From Cercozoa sp. M6MM (lineage: Eukaryota; Endomyxa: Ascetosporea), in the NCBI GenBank assembly GCA_040357565.1, contig JBDODJ010000005.1: a stretch of 64,000 bases of DNA; one strand, written 5' to 3'. The position numbers and the translations under genes were made by a program. Below the pieces are notes generated by a model. It searched no databases. It was given only the letters and a program-made list of their open reading frames with translations, and had not been told where the DNA came from. Shown one piece after another: positions 10,976 to 22,000 of this stretch (position 1 is the first letter of the stretch; each line of letters opens with the position of its first letter).

Positions 10976-13361
10976 TTAGTTCTCCTGCGGAGACTCACTA
11001 GCCGGCAGTTCAACGATCGTTGAGAGAAGAGGCGCAGTTGTAGTTATTCCTTCACTTGAGCAAATTGGAGAAGGCAACACGTGGAAGCGCACATTCCCTG
11101 CTACTCCGTGCTCGACGCAAGCCGGTGTGCACTTGATCTTGACACTCACGGTGGCAGTGCGGCCCGGCAAAACAGTAGGGAGTGTTTGGACGGCTGGCTG
11201 AACATCGTACAATGTGTTGTCGTAGGCCAGCATAACACGAAGACCCCTCACTGCCGCAGTTTCAGCTTCACTGGTCGTAAACCGAAGCTGCAGCAAGAAT
11301 TCTGGCCCAAGTCCCGTGACAGACGCGCTCTCCAACTGCAGTTTGGAGATGGCACTTCCGTCTCCTCCAGCACGCAGCGTCATTTCGCCACTCTGCAGTA
11401 CCCGCAGGTACTCCCGCGCGGCGTAAACTCGAAGAGACGCAAGGTCCCTTTGAAACACCTTGTGCATACGAGAAGCGCGTGCTCGTTCACGAGCGATTTG
11501 ATCGATGCACAGCTTTGTCACCGGAGGGATGTCAATCGGAATGTTCTACTCAAGATGTCAGCGTGTTTTCGGCATTCAAGACACCAAGTGAGCTTGCCTG
11601 TTTGTTACCTGACGGGGTGGAGGCCCTTGCTTTTGCTTCGAGTACTTAGCCGACAAGTCAGCAGTTCGACGCATTACTTTAATGTGCAGAGCACCACTTC
11701 TCGCGACCATGGCGAGGGAGCTGTCAGACCTGCCGTATTTTCCAAAGCACATCGCAACTGCCGAGTTCGCTATGTTCACCACATTCCATAGATTAAGACA
11801 TGTTCAGTCAGAAATAAATACTACGTGTCACCTGAAGTAGCGTCCGAGTACTTTGATTCGCTTATATCCGACTCTTCCGTATCCATTCGCGGAGTCCATA
11901 CACTCTCCTCAATGAGAGTCTTGTCAGCATACACACGAAGGCTTCCTGCAAAACCTCAGAGCTGGTTTAAGCCTGTTGGCATACGACATCAGTGACACAA
12001 CGTACCGTTGCTGAGTGCCACCGCGTACAAGGCTTCGTTCCTTGCCTGGGATGGCGACATGAGAGACAGCATGCACAAGATGTGAGGCGGAGGGGACAAA
12101 TCGACTTCCTTGAGGGGTGTGGAATTCCACTTGCGAGTGATATCGACCAAGTACTTTTCTGTGCCTTTGAATGAATACGCAGCAATCTTGCGATTCATGC
12201 ATGCAACAAGAACAGTTTTCGGAAACAATTCCACTTGCAGAGGCAGGCCAGCTGGCCGAATCACTGTTCTGTATGCATCGAATCTCAATAGCTGAAGTGA
12301 AGACTCACTAAAGACTCAGGATATGACGCAAACACGTACCCCAAGAGAAGTCCGCCTCTAAACTGGTACACACAACCATCCCGGCATGCAACAGCCAGGC
12401 GCCATTCCACGGCAAGAGACCCAATCGTGGCCATTGCGACCGGTGCAGATGGTACTCGCATTTTTTGTTTGATCACATGACCGGGAGTATCGAGCAGGTA
12501 CACGGCACCGCTTTCTGTGCCAACCAATAAACAAGAAGCAACGCGGGAATCTCCCACTTTGACGTCGGCTTCAACTGATCCCAGACAAACGACGGTGTCA
12601 CTGTTTGGCAGCGACAGGTACCGCCTGCGGACACGCAAAGCAAACGAGTAAACAAAAACGAGACGGAAGTTTTGTATTTACATTCTTTCGACAAACGACT
12701 TTCTTTCAGACACAGACTCAATACTGAGCAGCCTCCTTGAACGCTCAGACAGTTCAGCCTTCACTCCGATGGCATCCACTTTGGCATCGGCTGCATCGAG
12801 CATATCTGCTCTGAGTTCGGTGAGAGCTGTGTACGCGTCCGCTGCATCGACAGTTCCCTTGGCGACTCCACACCAGACTTCTGCTTCCGCTGTTGCAATT
12901 GGCAGTTTTGGGACCACGAACTTAAAGTGCGGCCGCAGCGGTGTTGGTACGGAGGCTTCCCCAAGCATGGCTGGAGTGGCCGCCGAGACAAAGGTGTTGC
13001 CAACACCTCGAAACTCGTAGACGCTGTCGCCTGCAGCTACAGCGAGTGACTCTGGAACTTCGACCGCATGACGGAATGCATGAACTGCAGAAGGCATTGC
13101 CGGCAGTTGGTGGGTCCACACCTAAAATGCAAATTAAAAGCACCGTGACAATGGAAGGCACGAGAATTCAGGAGAGTGGAGACCGCTCACCATTTGTGTT
13201 CCATGAAACAACTTTACACGTCGAAGCAACACATCCGCCACTGCGAGCGAGTGGTCGCTATCGCCGCGTACATCCACCATTGCCATGCAGCTCTGGAAGG
13301 TCGAGAGCGAGGCAACAGGGTTACTCCATGCTGAGAGCCATATTGACTTGTTTGCGCTCAT
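10976..13361 (-). CDS. BBS1: Bardet-Biedl syndrome 1 protein, BBSome subunit
   Basis: Seven exons (13191-13361, 12682-13121, 12340-12624, 12006-12283, 11832-11945, 11609-11769, 10976-11545) encode 672 residues with matching phases. It shows the BBS1 order: an N-terminal beta-propeller (the SCMAMVDVRGDSDHSLAVAD blade, then PHFKFVVPKLP), an inserted helical region, propeller closure (AVAMCFGKYGRSDSSLAMV ... RRTAD ... GPPP) and a C-terminal helix and ear domain (KLCIDQIARERARASRMH onward, then GLRVMLAYDNTLYDVQP). BBS1 recruits the BBSome to ciliary membranes with ARL6 for removal of membrane cargo. It is the immediate minus-strand neighbour of DNAAF5, 264 bases apart. The 672-residue length exceeds the human 593 mainly through loops. 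The start is the first ATG of the exon; an upstream exon cannot be excluded. Confidence 0.9.
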
Positions 13362-13702
13362 TAGGGTCTGTTGCTTCTACGGATGCATCTCTGTATGTAT
13401 CATTCAGAGTGGACTTTTTGATTATTTCGTCTTCCGCGCGGATCTTCAGTATTACCCCAAAAACGAACCCAGGGGTGCCATTTCTAGTTACCAAGACACA
13501 CACACACATAAACTCAGGAGGGTTTCAATTGCTACGCGAAACAGTTCTACTGTTGGTTTCTGAGCTTACGAGTCGCCGAACGATGTTCAACAGTCGTGCG
13601 TGCTCGCTTGAAGCAGGTCCGGCTGCATTCGGACTGTCCGTTTGAACAGGTAAGCTTGCAGACACGCTCGAGTCAAAGTGTGTTGTTGCAGTTCAATCAA
13701 GC
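13362..13702. other. Divergent intergenic region, BBS1 / secreted repeat protein
   Basis: About 340 bases between two divergent starts. A short (CA)n lies near 13497-13509. No coding exon was recognised; it probably holds both promoters. Confidence 0.5.
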
Positions 13703-15676
13703 ATGCGTATAGTTTGCGCCACCTTGTTTGCAGTCGCATTCAGAGGCGTCTTTGGGCAAGATGTATGCACTTTGCGCGATGTGGGGGAACGATGCAAAGA
13801 AAACGAATGCACTAAAATCTCCTACGGCCATCGTAAAATCAACGAGCTCGCACGCCTCACCGCCGAGGGCATGCACAAACCTGACAGCAAGTGGAGCGTC
13901 TGGCTGAACGAGCGTGCTCCGGGGTACAGTTTTCGATCAAGATGATAAAATAAAACTGACTTTCTTACCACCACAGCATTCTGCAAGCAATCACGCACCA
14001 TAAGCCAATGGAGCACATTGAGGACATTAGTGTCATAACGTTTGGTCCTTGCACAACAAATACGGGCAATGGTACGCGATTGGCGCTCCAAGTCGGTGAC
14101 TCAAGTTGGTGACTTGTTTTCTCGGTGTAATTTAGAAGGAAGCACTGTGTCGTGCCACATCAAGCTGCGTGACTGCACGGTGGGAGCTCCTGAGGAGAAC
14201 GGAGTTGTATACGTGTACAACCCTGAGCTAAGGGTGGGCCACGTCGCACTTCACGACTTCACTGTGGATTGCCCGGGAGAGTTTGAGTACGACGACGCCT
14301 TTTTCAGAATTTGCCAATACAAATACTGTAACGAGAGTCTAATTTACATCTACACTTGTAGTGAGAACAAGGTCAAAATCACTGACCAGTTGGACTGCAC
14401 CTTGACGGCTCGCTTAGACCCAGAAAATGTGCAGAACATCTGTCACGGAGAAACCAGAATGATGCGCCGACGCCTGGTGTTGGCAGTCAAGCTGTACAAC
14501 AAGCACGGCACCTGCACACTGACAGGAGAGCATGGCCATCCGGTATTTGTGTTCAAGTTTCTCTCTCAACATAAATTGATCACTTTTCTCATGTTTTTCA
14601 GTGCGAGCATCTGCCTGGAACCCTCACGTTTACGGACCACATCTTCTTCAACTGTAAGTCACTAGAGGCTGCATTCAAGCCAGAGGCAGTGGCAGCGGCT
14701 CCAATCGAGCGTGAAGGCGAGAAAGAAGTTCTCAAACACCCGGCTCACGAAGAAGCCGAGAAGGAAGGCAAGGCACGAGAGTTCCACGAAGAAACACCCT
14801 TCCACGGAGAGGAAACTGAAGAAGAGAAGGAAAGAAGGGCACGAGAGTTCCACGAAGAACCACCCTTCCACGGAGAGGAAACTGAAGAAGAGAAGGAAAG
14901 AATGGCGCGAGAGTCTGTCGAAGAGCTACCCTTTCGCGGTGAAGAAACTGAAGTCGAGAAGGGAGGAAAAGCACGAGAGTCTCTCGAAGAGCTACCCTTC
15001 CACGGAGAAGAAACTGAAGGCGAGAAGGANNNNNNNNNNAAGGGCACGAGAGTCCCTCGAAGAGCTACCCTTCCACGGAGAAGAAATTGAAGGCGAGAAG
15101 GAAAGAAAGACACGAGAGTCTCTTGAAGAACTACCCTTCCACGGAGAAAAGACGGAAGAACCGCGCCGAGAAATGCACGCCGAGCGAGCGCGCGAAGAAG
15201 CCCGTGTGGAGTTGCCAGAGGAAGAAAAAATTAAAGAAGGCTTTGAGGAACTTCCTTTCCACGGCGCAGAGGCGGAGCAACCGAAACAAGAAGCACAGGA
15301 GGCAGAAGTACGCACCGAATTGGAAGCTGCCGAACAGAGTCGGAAGGAAGCCGAAACAGAGGTGAGTTAGTCCGCCAGCAGCTCTACATATATTAGCCTT
15401 TTCGACGTCACAGTTGATGGTTTTTGTTCGGTCGCACAGAAAGTCGAGAAGTCGAAAGTTAAAGTTGCTGAGAGAGAAGTCGAGCAAGCCATTGAAGATG
15501 CAGAAAAGCTCAACACTCCGCCATGTGATGCTCGCGGTGCCGACAAAGTTGCAAAGGAACTCCAGGCAGCAAAGAAAGAGCTTGAGTCTCTTGAAGACAA
15601 AATCGAGGAGCATGCGAAGGACGAAGAAGATGCCGCTCAGCAACACGAAAAGGCCGCCATGGCACTTGAAAAATAA
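13703..15676 (+). CDS. Secreted Cys-rich protein with 22-residue Glu-rich repeats
   Basis: Exons are 13703-13923, 13977-14071, 14136-14542, 14602-15361 (with a 10-N gap) and 15440-15676. The N-terminus MRIVCATLFAVAFRGVFGQ is a signal peptide. Residues about 20-260 are Cys-rich (paired C-X-C and C-X5-C spacings), suggesting an extracellular disulphide domain that I cannot name. From about 14754 follows a tandem array with consensus ARES(L/F)(E/H)EELPFHGEE and a charged remainder, each unit 22 residues or 66 bases. A C-terminal Lys/Glu coiled-coil-like segment closes it. The very acidic repeat tail suggests a matrix, theca or adhesion protein; this is inference from composition only. The gap breaks the frame as drawn; 10 N is a placeholder, not a real frameshift. 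Confidence 0.65.
14754..15290 (+). repeat. Coding minisatellite, 66-bp unit
   Basis: At least seven units of 66 bases are visible, each with the core PFHGEE or a variant (PFRGEE, PFHGEK, PFHGAE). Units at the two ends are the most divergent; those in the middle are near-identical, consistent with recent unequal exchange. Confidence 0.85.
15030..15039. other. Assembly gap (10 N) inside the coding minisatellite
   Basis: Flanking bases align to the repeat unit if 3 bases, or 3 plus a multiple of 66, are missing. The stated 10 N shifts the frame artificially. Confidence 0.95.
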
Positions 15677-16098
15677 GTTTCAGTTGTAACTAAATTTACT
15701 GTTTATTTATCATACCTGTTGAATTCGCCTCAGTTCTTAGAAAATTGAAACCGGGGGTCGCGTTTTATGGAGTCATGCTCCTAGTCAAGCTATCAACCTC
15801 GAGTCTTGCTGGGCGGCGGGGGGGGGGGGGGTAGTGCTGTAAATAAATTTACAGTATCGATAAATCCAGTACGATACGATTATGGTTGTAAAAAAGCGTT
15901 GCTTCAACTGCAGTAACGCCAACATTTGTAATTTATCGGCACGACTGCCGAGACAGTATATTTCCAGTCAGCACTGCGTCATCTTAAACCATGTTTAAGC
16001 AGACGCCGAGATACTTCTGAGCTTTCTTCACCGCTGGCTCACTCGGCAGACTGACACCTATTCGATTAGTCTGTACTAAAGTATGCTATGGACGGAAA
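15677..16098. other. Convergent 3' intergenic region
   Basis: Lies between the stops of two convergent genes. It contains a poly(G) run at about 15818-15832 and AT-rich sequence. No gene was recognised. Confidence 0.5.
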
Positions 16099-19000
16099 CT
16101 ACAGAGAGATGCGCAAGTCTGTGTTTTTTGCAACCTCCTCGCTACTCTCGGTGGCAAAAGTGTCGTGCGACTTGACACTGTCACGTCCGGCTTCCTTCGA
16201 GTCCCTTTTGTTGACAGCAGGATCCTCTTTCTTCTGTACAGTTTATAAGGGTCCGGACAGAGGAACTGACAAGTGAAAGGAAACCTACCTCGCCAATTGA
16301 AGTGTGCACGCGTCGCTGTGCACTGACGGCAGCAGCTGATGCAACCGCGCGGAAGGGGCCGTTCAGGTAGGTGCGACGGTGTGCAGTCAGATCGATCTTG
16401 ATGACAGGCTTGCTTGCAGGTGCACTTTGCTCGACGGGAAGGGTGGCTGCAACAGTATCATTGGCCTCCGTGGGATCCTCAGTGGCCGCAGCTTTGGCCA
16501 TCACTTCCGTCGTCTCGTGTCGCTTCTTAAACGGTGTCATCTCGAGCTGTTGCGTCGGTGCTCTGCCCCGGGGGTGTATGGGGTAAGGACAGCGGGTGAA
16601 GATAAAGAGTACAGGCAGTCAGTAACGACACGCGAGTGCTCCGGTAGCACGAGTGACTCCTTGTGATCATCTGTGTCACTGTCGGCGATCGTCACTGCCT
16701 CACCGTCACTGGCAACGTTCATGTTCCTCTACGCACGTGTCACTACTCTGTTGGTTAGAGGGGGACACGAGTTGCACCAGTTTGTTGCGTCTGCTCACGA
16801 GTGTGTGTGCCATCGACAGCGCCGGTAGTAGCAGCAGCAGTGTCGCACATGCCACTGCCGGGGGGGGGGGGGGTAAAGGAGGTAAGAAGGGAAGAAGGGA
16901 GTAAAACTCACCCACAACAAGAACGGCGAGGGCAAAGTGCGCGTTCGTGTGACGCGTCGTGCGCATCGCAAAGACGAAAAACGCGCCGACGACGGTTTCG
17001 ACGAGCGCCGTCACGCCCAGCACAACGTCGCGGTACTTGTGTCCCCTAAATACACAGGTACAAACGGACCGTCGCTGTGGACAGCCAGGTGGACGGGGAG
17101 GAGAAACGCCTGGTACGAGATCGGCACAGGCGACGGTGTCAGACGGGCCGAGTTGCACCCGTGCTGCGACAGCGCCAGGAAGACGACGCACGTGGCCAGG
17201 TAGGTGTACAGCGCCACCTGCCACGGTGAGTCACGTGGCACCAGTGACACCTAGGACCATGTGACACGCGTCAAAGTGACGGATACCCACTCTGCACTCT
17301 GCTTGGTAGGGGGATCACAAGGTACCACCAGGGTCTGCGCGATCGGCAACAGGAAGGTGCCCAGCAGGCGAAGCAGCTTGCGTCGCTTTGACAGTCCGAA
17401 AAATACCCAGGCCGCCAGGTAGATGTTGTCCGGCAGCGATACCTGTACAGGTCCAATCCAGTCGTCCATTTGTACCTGTCCATTTGTATCGCTCTATATT
17501 AAGGCTGTGGTACTCTGGGTCGACTGGACAGCGACAAGTCCAGTCGGTGGTACATGGCGAGCACCCACAACGGCAGGAACACGCCGAATACGAACTGCAC
17601 CGAGAGGGGGGTAGGGGGTAAAGGGGTAAGGAGGGTAAAAGAGCAGACCAGCAGAAGCCAGCACAAGGCGAAAACCGGCGCCTGGCTCGAACTGAGGCAC
17701 TCCTACGGGTCCAGTTTAGTCCAATCCCTGGTCCAGATGGACAGTGCAACCGTACCACGGAGGGGTCCTCGTGCAGCACAAAGTCATGCTGATGACCAAA
17801 GGCGCTGCCGTCGATGGAGTCGTTCACGTTGTGTCGCGACTGCGCCGAACACGAGACGCCGCGAAGACTATGTCAGCCAGCTCCTTTACCCCCCTCCCCC
17901 TTGCCCCCATCTTACCTCCGCCCCCATAAACAACTGAGAAAATTACCCCAGATGTAAGGCAGGCACCATGAAAAGAACCAAGGCGACACACAACGATCGC
18001 AGCACGTGCCGATGCGTCGATCGCAGCTTTAACACTTTCACCTGGGGGGGGGGGTAAAAGGGTAGAGCGGGGGGTAAGAGGGTAGAGCGGGGGGGGGGGG
18101 TACAACTTACCAGAGTTGGAACGGAATCGCGCGAGCACAAGATTCGATCGGCCGCTTTTCGCTCTTCTTCGTCGCCCGCCATGTCGCCGTAGAGTTCCGT
18201 TCTGCCCATAGGGGGGTAAAGGGGTAGGGAGGAGAGAGGGTAAAACGGGTACGCAGCTTGGTAGTAGTAGTTGATCTGCGTCGTGTTGAGGTCGCTCATC
18301 TAACCGCACAACAAAGTTACCCCCTCCCTACACCCCCCATTTAAGTACTTAACATACGCGTTCTTGGGCGCGTTTCGCCTGTTTTCGGCCTTCTTCTTCG
18401 TCACTGGGGGGGGGGGTAAAATGGGGGGTAAAGAGGCGAACAGAAAGCAGTACCGCCCGAATCCATACCGAGCGTATTCTTCTTGCTGAGAACAAACAAC
18501 TTTGGTTCATTGAACAACCCTGTCCATTGAACAACCTTGTCCACTCACAAACTGTCGCTGTCGCTGGCGTCGTTCGACTTCTTTTTTCGCCAGCAGCGCC
18601 AACTCGCGGTACCTTATCGCCTGGGGAGGGGGGGTAAGGGGGGTAAAAGGATGGAGTGGGGGGGGGGGGGCAAGTGTACCATGTGCTTGGCGAGTTGCTC
18701 GTCGCGCACAGTCGGCGCGAGCCAGTTGACGATGCGCAGCGCCCAGCTCTCGCGCAGGTAGGCACTCGTCCGCGCGGAGCGTCCCAGCGTGGCCGCGCGG
18801 AGCTGCGTATCGTCGCGCAGGATGCGCTCGTCGCGGTCGCACGCGCGCTCCAGCAGCATCGGTTTGTACTGCCCATATACCAGCCCCAATTCCACCCCCT
18901 TAATAAACACCACCTCCTTAATAAATACCACTCCCTTAACAAACACCCTTGAATAGAAGTCACCTTGACAACGACGTAGAGGAAGAGCACGGCCGCCAGA

Positions 19001-22000
19001 GCGACGCAGACGGCGGCGACTGCGACTGCCGAAAGGAAGCGCCAGAACTCCGAGGCCAGCGACACGTGGCCGCAGCTCCGTCGCAGGAACGTCGTGTCCA
19101 GCAGCACCTGTGGGGGTATAGGGGTTAGAGGGGGCTAAAGGTGGGGATAAGAAGGGAGTAATGGGGGAGGGGCAGTGAGGAGGTAGGGGGGGGTACCACT
19201 CGAAGCCACTCGACAAAGTACGCAGTCGACGGCCACAGTCGCGGCAGTTGGTGACCTGATCATTCAGTGAACACGTGCCTAGTGGTCACCCACGCGTGCT
19301 AAGTCTGCAGAAGGTACCTAACATCAACACCGCCGCCTGGAAGGCTACGATGGTTGCCACTGCACCGCCCAGCCTACAGGGGGGGGGGGGGGGGGTAATG
19401 GGGATGATGGGGGTAGGGGGCAAAGGAAGGGGGGGTAAAGGTACCAAGGCGCGTGGATCCAGGCACACACGGCCACAAACAATACTGCCAGCGCACACAC
19501 GAACAACACGCGCAGCACGAAGTGCGTTGATGTGCATCTGGGGGTAGGGGGTAAAGAGGGGGGTAAAGAGGGAGTGGTATAGAGGAGTAATATGGGATGG
19601 AGGTAAAGGAGGGTAGGAAGGGGGGGGTAAAAGACCGATCGCACCTCTCGCAGCGGCCGCCGGCGCCGCCGACGCGTCGGAAACCGTCAGCGCAGCGAGC
19701 GCATTGGAGACCCTTGTAACCGTCGGCGCACGTGTTCTACTCACTCAATCACTCAGTCAGACGGTTGTGCTGACTGGGTCAGATGATACCTGACCACGTG
19801 GCACACATGCCTCGGCCGGCATGCAGTGCACCGGCGTGCTCACACTCGTGCGCTGCCAGAAGCCTCGTCTGGGGGGGGGGGGGAGGTAGAGGGAGGTAGA
19901 GGGTAAGGGGGAAGGGCAGGGATAAGGGTAGGGGTAGGGTAGGGACAAAACTACAGTGGCACGGTGGCACTGGTGCCTAAGAGACACATGCTGTTGGGTC
20001 GGCACGTGTCACACCGTCGTCGGAAGGGATCAAAGTAGTTCTGAGAACACTCGGGATGCAACTGCACTGGACCGGTGTCAGTGTCCAGACTCAGTCGCGT
20101 GGCAGTGTCGCTCAGTGTCACATTGACTCGGTCCTCGTTCAGACTGACCTCGAGCGACACCGACTCGGCCTGCTGCACTCTGTGCTCGGTCCGCATGTCG
20201 CCTGTCCTCACCTCGAACGAGTACTTGTTCTCCTCCCTGTAGGTAAGAGGGGTGGGTAAGGGGCAAGCGATAGGTTAGGATGGGAGTAAAGAGGAGGGTA
20301 AAGGGGTAAAGGTAAGAGGGAGATAAAAGTTCGGGGAAACGTACACCACAGGCAGTATCTCGGTGCCCTCGTATCGAATCATGAGTCTCTCTGGCGTCGG
20401 AACCGAAGTGCCCAGGAAACCTTCGCACTGCCACCTCGTTCTTCCCTGCCCAAGAGAGGTGAGAGGGGGAAGGGAGGTAGGGGGTAAGACTCTACCAGGA
20501 TCGGAACGAGTCGGTCGCGCGGTTTCTCGAAATGTTCGCCTCGCATCGCTTCCACCAGCGAAAAGCCGAGTTTTCTCTTTTTGCTGTTGTCGTCTTCCGC
20601 CAACGCAAAATACGCTGCTCGCGAACTTTCGATCGCGTCGATCGAGCATTTTAGTCCACTGCAGTTTCGCAAATATACCCCTTTCTCCTTTACCCCCCCC
20701 CCCCAAATATTAACCACCTCATATTGGCTTCTTGGAGTCGCCTGACTTCGTCGTTAATGTCTCGTTTGGTACCTAGCAAACAAATATAAATTCGGGGAAG
20801 GGGGAAGGTAAGATCTACTTTTGATTTCGTCTTGCATCTTGCGGAAGTCTGCAACTAAAGTGATCGGAAGGGAGGGATAAAGGGGGTAAAGGGGAAGGAG
20901 CAGAACCATGGTTGAGCAGATCGGCGAACTCGTCAAACTCTTCGTTCTCCAGTCGTTGCCGTTGCTGACTCTCCTGGTTCTGAAAGAAGTGTTCAGACAC
21001 GCGTTGCTGCCACTGCTGGCGAGGCACGCCGCTCAGACTGATCGAATGCTGCGCCGCCGTCTCTGCCGCTTTGACGAACTGAAGTTCCTCCGCCTCGTCT
21101 GAGCAGCGTTGTTTCATTCCCAGGCGTACACCATTTTTCAACCCAGCTTTCAACAAATTCAACAAGCTTAATCCGTAACAGCTGTTTTCAAAATAACTAT
21201 TTCTTAAGATACACAACTAAAGTAAGTTTAAAACAGTCAAACACTCAAATTCACAAGTTTGATACAATTAAAGTTGAAACTCGAGATCTAAAGTTGCTTG
21301 TCTCAAGCAAACTCAAAGCTTCGTCGAAATCCCAGTTATGACAACGTATGTCGGTTGAAAAAAAAACAGAAACAACCGAGGCATTGTGCAAAGTGTACCG
21401 TTCCGCAGTGTGTCAAAGAAGGCCTCGCTGTCATCTTCAATGTTCTTTCGCAATTTCGCTTCGTCCAGTGCCGTCTGTTGCAGCAGGAACACTGTGTTGG
21501 CCGTGCGCTTCTCCAGGAAACGCCACAGCGAACCAAACGAAGCGAACTCTCGCTCGTCATCGTTAAAGAGAGCTTCGAAAAGCTGCTGCAGCAGCAGACG
21601 GTGCCGCGTGCCGACTGCACCGTCAGTCAAGTCGGGCGAAACGCCGGTCGACCTGAAGTCTGAATTGGAGTGCCACTGGATGAAGTGACCTTCGCTGTGA
21701 CCTGTCATCGATGACACTACGCTCTGGGGGGGGGGGGGGGGGAAAAGTTGGAAAACGGGGGGGGGGGGGTGGGGAAACAATAGACCGGAGCCGGGGTGAT
21801 GGTTACCCCCNNNNNNNNNNNNNNNNNNNNNNNNNNNNNNNNNNNNNNNNNNNNNNNNNNNNNNNNNNNNNNNNNNNNNNNNNNNNNNNNNNNNNNNNNN
21901 NNNNNNNNNNCCCCCCCCCCCCCCCCCCCCCGCCCCATTCGAGTCAGACGCTACCCAGAGCACTCGGTCGACACTGACGCAGCTTGTTGGCAGGCCGGCT

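Noticed and set aside
12284..12300. A 17-base intron in BBS1 (GTGAGT...TTCAG)
   Set aside because: A 56-base intron (12284-12339) with donor GTACGT gives a better BBS1 match and normal length.
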